Below, piece by piece: positions 57,157-64,000 of a stretch of 64,000 nt of DNA. The stretch comes from Paenibacillus qinlingensis. Its GTDB lineage: Bacteria > Bacillota > Bacilli > Paenibacillales > NBRC-103111. The translations under genes and the position numbers were made by a program. How positions within the stretch are numbered: position 1 is the stretch's first letter; the number at the start of each line of letters is the position of its first letter. The notes below the pieces were generated by a model. That model saw only the letters and a program-made list of their open reading frames with translations, searched no databases and was not told where the DNA came from. The DNA lies in NCBI RefSeq assembly GCF_013204845.1, contig NZ_JABMKY010000003.1, positions 461,907 to 525,906 of the forward strand, given 5' to 3'.

Positions 57157-60015
57157 ATGAAATTTGCAGTTTTGGATTTTGAAACGACAGGAAGTCAGCC
57201 TGGGGACGAAATTATACAGGTTGGACTCGTCATCATAGATCAATTTGAAATTACAGACAGGTATACTTCTCTGGTGAACCCAGGGATTAGTATACCTTCT
57301 TCGATTACAACTTTAACAGGGATTACCAATGAGATGGTTGCGGATGCACCGTCACTTGATCAGGTTATGTCAGACATGTTTCCACTCTTGTTTGATTGTG
57401 TGCTTGTAGCGCATCAAGCAGCGTTTGACTTATCATTCCTGCAGCGAGGACTAACGAGAACTGGTTATCCTCCTTTCTCGGGTCGTGTCCTAGACACCAT
57501 GGATATGCTGCGTATTTTATTCCCGTCCATCTCTAGTCTACAGCTTAGTATGGTGGCGGCGTTGTTTGGGATTGATCATGAAAGGCCACACCAAGCAGAC
57601 AGTGATGCGGAAGTTACGGCATTGATTTGGATCCACTGCTTGGATCGCTTACTGGGGCTGCCTCTCTTAACGGTACAACGGTTGAACCAAATTTTCGAAA
57701 ACGGTAACACCGATTTGGGTTGGTTTTTAGACGAAATTTGTTTATATAAAGAGTCAGTAACAAGTGTCGATATGGATACGAATCGTTACTTTCGTCAATT
57801 TACATTGAATGTGACGGATTGGGGCGACGAAGATGAGCTGAGATCGGAGTTCGAGGTCACTGAAGCATTAGGCCCTTCCTTTCAAGCATTCCAGCAAGGA
57901 TTGAAATCTGCGCTCCAACAACGATTCGAGGTGTATGAGGATCGTGAGTCACAGGATCAAATGATTCTGGAAGTGGAGAAATCTCTCGAGGCTGATCAAC
58001 ATTTGATGATCGAAGCGGGAACAGGGACAGGGAAATCACTAGGCTACTTGATTCCATCGATTTATTATGGTTTGAAATATGAGAAGAAAGTAGTCGTTTC
58101 GACACATACGATTAATTTGCAGGAGCAGCTGCGGGAGCGGGATATTCCTTTGTTAAAAGAAATTTTTCCTGTTCCGTTCAAAGCGGCTGTCCTCAAAGGA
58201 AGAAGCCATTATCTGTGCCTTCGCAAGTTTGAGACGAAGCTCACAACACGGGACTACGAAAATGGCAGAGAAGACCCAATAACAGCCGCGCAAATGGTCG
58301 TTTGGCTCAGTGAAACTGAACATGGGGATGAGGAAGAATTGCACTTTGGCAACAAAGGTGCCCAATTCTGGTACTCGGTTGCGAGTGATACAGACTCCTG
58401 TTTAAACCGCATGTGCCCTTGGTATAAGAAGTGCTTCTACCACAGAGCTCGTAATGACGCCAACACGGCTGATGTGATCATCACGAACCATTCCCTCCTC
58501 TTTACAGATATGAAGGCTGAGAACCGCCTTCTACCGTCCTACAAGCACCTTGTGATTGATGAGGCGCATCACTTTGAAGAAGTGGCGAGTAAGCACCTTG
58601 GAATCGAGCTGCATGCCTCTGCGTTTTACCATTCCTTATTGTGGCTGTATAAGGACAATCGAAGCGGTCAACTTCCGATGCTTCGCTTCCGATTACAGAA
58701 ATCGGATGAGGCAGGCGAAAGAGCTGCCGCATGGAGTAACACAATAGATGGATTATTTCCGAAAATCATTTCGATCAAAGAAGACTGGGAACGTTTAAGC
58801 GAAGCCTTGTACGAATTGGTTTCCTCCAAAAGTGATCCTTCGCAATCGGAGACATCGCAATATGTGTTGCGTTTAAAACCGGATACCCTGCCTACGAATT
58901 GGCGCGAGTTGTTGATTATGGAGGATAACATTTATCTGAATGCAAATGATTTATTGCGGACTTTGGATAAATTGTTGAGTGAGCTAAAGGAGCAGCAGGA
59001 TGGACTAGGTGTTCAAGGGCTAGTAACCGATTTGAATGGAACAGTGAAAGAGCTATATGCGCATCGGGATGCGCTTCATTTCTTTATGAAAATGGCAGAT
59101 GAAGGGTACGTGTATTGGATTGAAGCCGGCACGTATGCCAAAGCCAAATCGGTTCAGTTGAATTCTGTTCCAACAGATGTAAGCGGGTTGCTGCAGCAGC
59201 ATTTCTTTGAAACGAAAGACAGTATTATCCTAACGTCCGCAACGCTGTCGGTGAATAAATCGTTCCAATACTCGGCAGAGCAGCTTGGTTTAGCCATTCC
59301 AGAGGACGAAGAGTCAGGTAAGCTGAAAACGGTACAGTTGCCATCTCCATTTAACTATCGTGAGCAAGCTTTGGTGGTTATTCCACGCAATTTTCCTACG
59401 ATTAAGGGAGCGGGGGATCCTGTTTTCATCGAAGCATTGATCAACTCTCTGAGTGATGTGGCACAAGTGACGAAGGGGCGAATGCTGGTTCTATGTACCT
59501 CGAATCGGATGTTGAAGCTTGTCCATGCAGGTATGAAAGAAAAGCTGAGCCAACACGGCATTACTGTGCTCGGACAGGGTGTCGACAGCGGCAATCGCAG
59601 TAAGTTGACCCGGATGTTCCAAGATAACAAAATGTGCGTGTTATTGGGCACCAGCTCGTTCTGGGAGGGTGTAGATATTCCAGGGGATGCGTTAAGTTGT
59701 CTGGCGATTATTCGTCTCCCCTTCCAGCCGCCGAATCACCCGCTTGTAGAAGCCAAATGTGAGAATATCAAGAAGCGTAATGAGAATCCATTTATGAAAT
59801 TTTCTGTACCTCAAGCTGTTATTCGATTTAAACAAGGTTTCGGTCGATTAGTTCGGAGAGCGTCAGACAAAGGGATCGTCATTATTTATGATACACGTGT
59901 TATTGAAACGTATTATGGCAAGCACTTCCTCTATTCGTTGCCTGGTCCGAAGATTGAGCACATGAACTGCGAACAAATGCTGCCGAGGATTGAGCAATGG
60001 ATGGGAGGAGCCTAA
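57157..60015 (+). CDS. dinG: DinG-family helicase with N-terminal DEDD exonuclease domain
   Basis: The product is about 952 residues. The N-terminal domain (about 1-170) has FAVLDFETTG (ExoI) and further DnaQ-type motifs. The helicase part has the Walker A AGTGTGKSLGY near residue 287, the DEAHHFEE box, and motif VI QGFGRLVRR. Four cysteines (about 354, 415, 420, 426; spacing C-x4-C-x5-C for the last three) match the iron-sulfur site of E. coli DinG. It likely unwinds damaged or structured DNA or R-loops. TTG 57142 also opens the frame, right against the GAAGGG site; ATG 57157 is chosen but the start is uncertain. Confidence 0.92.
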   Translation: MKFAVLDFETTGSQPGDEIIQVGLVIIDQFEITDRYTSLVNPGISIPSSITTLTGITNEMVADAPSLDQVMSDMFPLLFDCVLVAHQAAFDLSFLQRGLTRTGYPPFSGRVLDTMDMLRILFPSISSLQLSMVAALFGIDHERPHQADSDAEVTALIWIHCLDRLLGLPLLTVQRLNQIFENGNTDLGWFLDEICLYKESVTSVDMDTNRYFRQFTLNVTDWGDEDELRSEFEVTEALGPSFQAFQQGLKSALQQRFEVYEDRESQDQMILEVEKSLEADQHLMIEAGTGTGKSLGYLIPSIYYGLKYEKKVVVSTHTINLQEQLRERDIPLLKEIFPVPFKAAVLKGRSHYLCLRKFETKLTTRDYENGREDPITAAQMVVWLSETEHGDEEELHFGNKGAQFWYSVASDTDSCLNRMCPWYKKCFYHRARNDANTADVIITNHSLLFTDMKAENRLLPSYKHLVIDEAHHFEEVASKHLGIELHASAFYHSLLWLYKDNRSGQLPMLRFRLQKSDEAGERAAAWSNTIDGLFPKIISIKEDWERLSEALYELVSSKSDPSQSETSQYVLRLKPDTLPTNWRELLIMEDNIYLNANDLLRTLDKLLSELKEQQDGLGVQGLVTDLNGTVKELYAHRDALHFFMKMADEGYVYWIEAGTYAKAKSVQLNSVPTDVSGLLQQHFFETKDSIILTSATLSVNKSFQYSAEQLGLAIPEDEESGKLKTVQLPSPFNYREQALVVIPRNFPTIKGAGDPVFIEALINSLSDVAQVTKGRMLVLCTSNRMLKLVHAGMKEKLSQHGITVLGQGVDSGNRSKLTRMFQDNKMCVLLGTSSFWEGVDIPGDALSCLAIIRLPFQPPNHPLVEAKCENIKKRNENPFMKFSVPQAVIRFKQGFGRLVRRASDKGIVIIYDTRVIETYYGKHFLYSLPGPKIEHMNCEQMLPRIEQWMGGA

Positions 60016-60019
60016 GAAC

Positions 60020-60640
60020 GTGAAGACACAAAAAATTTCAGAAGCTGTTGTCCGCAGATTACCTATCTATTTACGTTATCTAAACGAGTTGCAAATGAAC
60101 AATGTTTCCACGGTGTCTTCTCAGGATTTAGGTCAGAAGTTAGATCTGAATCCTGCTCAAATTCGGAAAGACTTAGCTTATTTTGGCGAGTTTGGCAAAA
60201 AAGGTATTGGTTATGATATCAATTATTTGATCGAAAAGATTAGGCAGATTCTTAAATTAGATCGACATATTCAAGTAGCGCTCGTTGGCGCAGGAAATTT
60301 AGGCAGAGCACTTTGCAATTATAATACGTATTTACGTAATGATATGAAAATTGTAGCTTTATTCGATGCCATGCCCTCCAAGGCTGGCGAAGTGATTAAT
60401 AACTTGGTTGTGCTTCCCATGGATAAAATGAAGTCGGTTATGTCTGAGCTTGGTGTGCGGATCGGTATTATTACCGTTCCCGCGGCAGAAGCACAGAATG
60501 TAGCGAATGAGTTCGTTGCTTGTGGCATTGAAGCGATTCTGAACTTTGCTCCAGTCATCATCAAGGTGCCGCCTGATGTACGCGTGCATTATGCAGATTT
60601 CACGACAGAGCTTCAAAGCTTGGCCTACTATCTCGATTAG
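60020..60640 (+). CDS. rex: Redox-sensing transcriptional repressor Rex
   Basis: Rex represses fermentation and respiration genes when NADH is low and leaves DNA when NADH rises. The 206-residue product has an N-terminal winged helix (about 1-80, with LDLNPAQIRKDLAYFGEFGKKGIGY) and a Rossmann domain with VALVGAGNLGRAL. The real start is GTG 60020, 9 bases after GGGAGGAG (60003-60010). The upstream frame overlaps dinG. It ends with a very strong terminator shared with the convergent pit gene. Confidence 0.96.
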   Translation: MKTQKISEAVVRRLPIYLRYLNELQMNNVSTVSSQDLGQKLDLNPAQIRKDLAYFGEFGKKGIGYDINYLIEKIRQILKLDRHIQVALVGAGNLGRALCNYNTYLRNDMKIVALFDAMPSKAGEVINNLVVLPMDKMKSVMSELGVRIGIITVPAAEAQNVANEFVACGIEAILNFAPVIIKVPPDVRVHYADFTTELQSLAYYLD

Positions 60641-60646
60641 CATGAA

Positions 60647-60685
60647 AAAGGCACGACCCGCGCAGCTTCAGCGGGTCGTGCCTTT
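60647..60685. terminator. Strong bidirectional terminator between rex and pit
   Basis: Perfect 15-bp stem AAAGGCACGACCCGC/GCGGGTCGTGCCTTT with a 9-nt loop; A- and T-rich flanks on the two sides. Confidence 0.92.
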
Positions 60686-60694
60686 GTTTGTTGA

Positions 60695-61696
60695 TTACAT
60701 GATTAAACGGAATATAGCAAAGTACAGCGTGTAAGCAAGAATCATTGAGATCGGAATCGTAATAACCCAAGTGACTAACATGCGACCTACCGTACCCCAT
60801 TGTACTTCATGGAAACGCATGACACTGCCTGTTCCGATGATCGCAGAGGAGATAACATGTGTTGTTGATAATGGTTTACCAATGAAGGTTGAGATTTGAA
60901 TGACAATCGATGACGTTAAATCTGAGGCGAAGCCATTGATAGGCTCAATTTTTACAATTTTACCTGAGACCGTTTTAATGATGCGCCATCCACCGATAGA
61001 TGTTCCAAGACCCATCGCAAGGGCTGCAGCAATCTTTACCCAGATCGGCACGTTTAAATCATCTTGTACGCCTGCTGCAACGAGACCAAATACGATAATC
61101 CCCATCGCTTTTTGGGCATCGTTACCTCCGTGTGAGTAGGAAAGTAATCCAGCAGAGATAATTTGCAATGTCCGAAATCCGCGATTTAGTTTGGAACGGG
61201 ATGTATTGCCCGACCAGAGGACGATATTTTTGATCAATACCATGATGAGATAACCTAGAAGGAAAGCGATAATCGGCGATAAAATGAGAATGATAATAAT
61301 TTGTGTGAAACCACTCCAGTTGACGCCATTGAAGCCTGCTCCTGCAATTACGGCACCAGCTAAGGCACCGAGCAACGTGTGGGAGGAGGAGGATGGAATG
61401 GACAAGTACCAGGTAAGCAAGTTCCAGATGATAGCCGCAAGTAAAGCAGCTATAACGACCTCAACACCATTTTCGATCTTCGCAGGATTGGCAATACTTC
61501 CGCCTACCGTTTTGGCAACTTCAGAAGAAACCATGGCACCAACGAAATTAAGTGAAGCAGCCATGAATATAGCGACTCTAGGGCTCAATGCTCGCGTAGA
61601 GATGGAAGTTGCAATCGCATTAGCTGTATCGTGGAATCCGTTGATGAAGTCGAATAGCAGGGCTAGTGCAACGATTATGATCAAATAAGTTAACAT
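60695..61696 (-). CDS. pit: Inorganic phosphate transporter, PiT family
   Basis: The 333-residue membrane protein, on the minus strand, has about ten hydrophobic segments and the two PiT signatures: DFINGFHDTANAIATSIS-type near residue 17 and SYSHGGNDAQKAMGI near 190. It should take up phosphate (or metal-phosphate) by proton symport. The ATG is behind AGGAGGAATTC on the minus strand. The DUF47 gene lies 59 bases upstream in the same direction, the usual pairing. Confidence 0.94.
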   Translation of the reverse strand: MLTYLIIIVALALLFDFINGFHDTANAIATSISTRALSPRVAIFMAASLNFVGAMVSSEVAKTVGGSIANPAKIENGVEVVIAALLAAIIWNLLTWYLSIPSSSSHTLLGALAGAVIAGAGFNGVNWSGFTQIIIILILSPIIAFLLGYLIMVLIKNIVLWSGNTSRSKLNRGFRTLQIISAGLLSYSHGGNDAQKAMGIIVFGLVAAGVQDDLNVPIWVKIAAALAMGLGTSIGGWRIIKTVSGKIVKIEPINGFASDLTSSIVIQISTFIGKPLSTTHVISSAIIGTGSVMRFHEVQWGTVGRMLVTWVITIPISMILAYTLYFAIFRLIM

Positions 61697-61755
61697 GAAT
61701 TCCTCCTAGCGTTTTCCAATAGGAAAACTTTCTTCGTACACACAGACATCTTGTC

Positions 61756-62382
61756 TTAAGAGTAACGAAGTACTACGCTGTCTAGAATGTTAGCGACATC
61801 TTCGCAAGCATCGGTAGTTTCTTCCAAACGCTCGTAAATTTCTTTGAGTTTAAAATCTTCGTACACGTCCTTACGTGTTATAAAGATTTGACGGATCCCC
61901 TCACGCATTAAGCGATCTCCATCATTCTCAAGTTTGTTTATGGCAACGGTGTGCTCCGGAATTTGCATATATTTTTTCTTAGCCAAAAGCTTGAAAGCAT
62001 CTAACATATGTTGACAGGAATCTACTATCACACCTGAGAAATCTTTCATGTAGGAATCCGTATGAGAAACATTCAAATAGTCAAAACGTGCAATCGTTGC
62101 TTCAATCCCGTCTGTGACATCATCCACTTTGGAAGCTAGAACCATAATATCTTCCCGATCGATCGGTGTAATAAATACTTTGTTCAAACCTCTGAAGATG
62201 TCGTGAGTGATGGAGTCGCCTGCATGTTCTAGATCATGAATGGCTTTAACATACTCAATTGGTGGTTTATCACCCATCATAGCCGTACGAAACAGTTGAG
62301 CTGTTTGCAGCGCGTTCTCTGCAGCACGGATAAGAAGTTGCAAGAAATCGACTTCGTTCTTTCTGGTGAATAACGTTGTCAT
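61756..62382 (-). CDS. DUF47/PhoU-like accessory protein of the Pit transporter
   Basis: The 208-residue all-alpha product has PhoU-type helix motifs (VKAIHDLEHAGDSITHDIF, with HxxE...GD metal ligands, and INKLENDGDRLMREG). Such proteins are normally encoded next to a Pit-family phosphate transporter and are thought to control it. The minus-strand ATG is behind TAGGAGGATTC. The 258 bases upstream hold no gene; a possible promoter for this pair is too weak to mark. Confidence 0.9.
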   Translation of the reverse strand: MTTLFTRKNEVDFLQLLIRAAENALQTAQLFRTAMMGDKPPIEYVKAIHDLEHAGDSITHDIFRGLNKVFITPIDREDIMVLASKVDDVTDGIEATIARFDYLNVSHTDSYMKDFSGVIVDSCQHMLDAFKLLAKKKYMQIPEHTVAINKLENDGDRLMREGIRQIFITRKDVYEDFKLKEIYERLEETTDACEDVANILDSVVLRYS

Positions 62383-62640
62383 AGAATCCTCCTAATTTTT
62401 GCTATATGTACAAGTTTTTAAACGAATTTGTGAATTGAAAATGACCAAATTGTAGAAAAAACTCACAATGTTTAAAGTATCATACTCGTAAGGACTAAAG
62501 CAACGAAAATTCCGTGACAATTTACAATTTCTCAACATCTTAGGAAACGTGTAAGGCTTCCTTGATTTTACAAGCTTGAAGATGTAAAGTTTATGGAGCA
62601 GTAACTGTTTATAGAATGAGCATAGAGAGGGTTTTTTACT

Positions 62641-63936
62641 ATGAAAAAAACATTAATTTCGAATGGTATTTTTATTTCTAATAAGGAAGACAAATCATCC
62701 ATCAAGGGCTGCATGGTTATCGAAGGCAGTCAGATTACATACATCGGGACAGAAGTGCCTGAACCGCTAGACCATTATGATGAAGTGATTGACGGAACGA
62801 ATAAGCTGTATATGCCTGGGCTTGTGAACACACATGGACATGCTGCGATGTCATTGCTCCGCGGCTACGGTGACGACCTTGCGCTGCAAGTATGGTTAGA
62901 GGAAAAAATGTGGCCAATGGAGGGCAAATTCACCTCACAGGATGTCAAATGGGGAACACGGTTGTCGATCCTTGAAATGATTAAAGGCGGCACGACAACT
63001 TTTGTCGATATGTATGACCATATGAATGAAGTTGCCTTGGCGGTAGAAGAGTCAGGCATGCGGGGTGTATTGACCCGCGGTGTGATCGGGCTATGTCCGC
63101 CGGATGTACAAACAGCAAAGTTGATCGAAGCAACTGAATTTGCGAAGAACTGGCACGGCAAGGCGGAAGGTAGAATTACAACCATGATGTCGCCGCACGC
63201 TCCTTACACATGTCCGCCAGATTATATCGAGCGTATCGTACAAGCCGCTCATGATCTCAATCTTCCGATCCATACGCATATGTCGGAAACTCGCCGTGAA
63301 GTCGAGGGTAATGTCGAACAATATGGCGCTAGACCTGTTGCGCACTTGGAAAAGCTAGGCGTGTTCACTCGTCCAACGCTTGTTGCGCATGGCGTTCATT
63401 TGAATGATGAAGAAATCGCTATTCTCAAACAATACGATGTACGTGTGTCCCACAATCCGGGCAGCAATCTTAAACTTGCAAGTGGTGTTGCTCGTTTACC
63501 TGAACTATTGCGTGCTGGTGTTAAAGTATCCCTAGGTACGGACGGAGCTGCATCGAACAACAATCTGGATATGTTCGAGGAAATGCGATTGGCAGCTCTT
63601 ATTCATAAAGGAGTAACTGGTGACCCGTTAGCGATTCCTGCGAAAGAAGCCTTGTTGCTAGGAACTCGGATGGGAGCAGAATCCATTTGGCTGAAGGATG
63701 TTGGTTTACTTGAGCCTGGCATGAAAGCAGACTTCATCGCACTGGATATCGATCAGCCCCATTTCCTACCGAAAACAGACTTCGTTTCCCACATCGTGTA
63801 CTCCGCTTGTGCGAAAGATGTTGTTGATGTGTGTGTCGATGGGAAGTGGATCGTCCGTAAAGGTGAGTGTCTAACATTGGATGAAGAGAAAATTAAACGT
63901 GAATTTGAATTATGCTTTGATCGATTAAAAGGGTAA
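62641..63936 (+). CDS. mtaD: 5'-Methylthioadenosine/S-adenosylhomocysteine deaminase
   Basis: MtaD is an amidohydrolase that deaminates MTA and SAH in purine/methionine recycling. The 431-residue product has the metal motif NTHGHAAMSLLRG (H-x-H), MSPHAPYTCPPDYI, HTHMSETRREVE, VAHGVHLND and LGTDGAASNNNLDMFEE with the catalytic aspartate. The start is ATG 62641 behind GAGAGGG. I cannot separate it from related guanine- or cytosine-type deaminases by sequence alone, but MtaD is the best fit. Confidence 0.88.
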   Translation: MKKTLISNGIFISNKEDKSSIKGCMVIEGSQITYIGTEVPEPLDHYDEVIDGTNKLYMPGLVNTHGHAAMSLLRGYGDDLALQVWLEEKMWPMEGKFTSQDVKWGTRLSILEMIKGGTTTFVDMYDHMNEVALAVEESGMRGVLTRGVIGLCPPDVQTAKLIEATEFAKNWHGKAEGRITTMMSPHAPYTCPPDYIERIVQAAHDLNLPIHTHMSETRREVEGNVEQYGARPVAHLEKLGVFTRPTLVAHGVHLNDEEIAILKQYDVRVSHNPGSNLKLASGVARLPELLRAGVKVSLGTDGAASNNNLDMFEEMRLAALIHKGVTGDPLAIPAKEALLLGTRMGAESIWLKDVGLLEPGMKADFIALDIDQPHFLPKTDFVSHIVYSACAKDVVDVCVDGKWIVRKGECLTLDEEKIKREFELCFDRLKG

Positions 63937-63979
63937 TGCTTAGGCAAAGTGAGTGGTTTTGGGGAGGTGCGCGGCGGTC

Positions 63980-64000
63980 ATGAATGCGAAGCGAACTATT
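63980..64000 (+). CDS. Start of the next gene (only 7 codons)
   Basis: GGGGAGGTG (63961-63969) is followed after 10 bases by ATG 63980 and an open frame (MNAKRTI) to the window end. Product unknown. By synteny with B. subtilis, where ypmA/ypmB follow dinG, a ypmB-type gene is possible but not shown. Confidence 0.4.

Noticed and set aside
62383..62640. PhoP boxes upstream of the DUF47-pit operon
   Set aside because: TTTACA and TCAACA at 62521-62537 are 5 bases apart, but on the wrong strand and far from the pair. No array of repeats is present.

Overview
The window is a 64 kb stretch of a low-to-mid GC Gram-positive, spore-forming chromosome, most likely Paenibacillaceae (Paenibacillus-like). 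The evidence is sporulation genes (ypeB, spoVIF, spoIVA, ypjB), strong AGGAGG-type ribosome binding sites with many TTG/GTG starts, bacillithiol genes, a split qcrABC, and a gene order that follows the Bacillus subtilis ypeB-to-dinG segment almost step by step. There is no prophage, insertion sequence, CRISPR array or rRNA. One tRNA (Pro, anticodon GGG) is present.

Layout. (1) 1-13112: end of ypeB, c-di-GMP receptor motI, ypfB, cmk, plsC, S1-like ypfD, fni, yphA/yphB and a small partner, der, plsY, gpsA, spoVIF, a DUF2768 gene, two 2Fe-2S ferredoxins around a nucleotidyltransferase-like gene, yphF. (2) 13210-16949: spoIVA behind a sigma-E-type promoter, hbs, tRNA-Pro, a PAP2-type membrane enzyme, and mtrB (TRAP). 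(3) 17033-23125: hepS, menG, a UbiA/UbiX/MqnA futalosine-type menaquinone module, hepT, ndk. (4) 23200-35804: cheR, a 54-residue helix-turn-helix-like ORF, and the aromatic supraoperon aroC-aroB-aroH-trpEDCFBA-hisC-tyrA. A TRAP-type attenuator (11 GAG/UAG triplets, then a terminator) lies in front of trpE. (5) 35829-39138: polysaccharide deacetylase, a candidate ~74-nt small RNA with a consensus promoter and an upstream cre-like site, an ECF sigma/anti-sigma pair, and a histidine phosphatase. (6) 39227-45508: ypiB/ypiF-type genes, qcrABC, ypjA, ypjB. (7) 45528-51929: yitT-family gene, mazG-like, TPR, dapB, mgsA, bshB1, bshA, cca. (8) 52188-52835: a large degenerate tandem-repeat array. (9) 52910-60685: birA, a leader with a 12-nt minisatellite, panBCD, TPR gene, dinG, rex. 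(10) 60695-64000: pit and its DUF47 partner (minus strand), mtaD, and the first codons of the next gene.

How the genes work together. The heptaprenyl synthase, prenyltransferase, flavin prenyltransferase, MqnA and MenG genes make menaquinone, which feeds the menaquinol:cytochrome c reductase encoded by qcrABC. NAD(H) redox state can be read by Rex. The aromatic supraoperon leads from shikimate intermediates through chorismate to Trp, Tyr, Phe and His-related transamination, and TRAP, encoded 10 kb upstream, should sense tryptophan and close the trpE leader.

Most interesting signals: the CcpA-site/small-RNA unit at 36848-36979, the TRAP leader at 27131-27378, the ~41-nt alternating repeat array at 52188-52835, the repeat-bearing terminated leader in front of panB, sporulation promoters that fix the spoIVA and spoVIF annotation, and abrupt GC-rich segments inside aroB and cca. 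All assignments come from reading the sequence; no database search was run.
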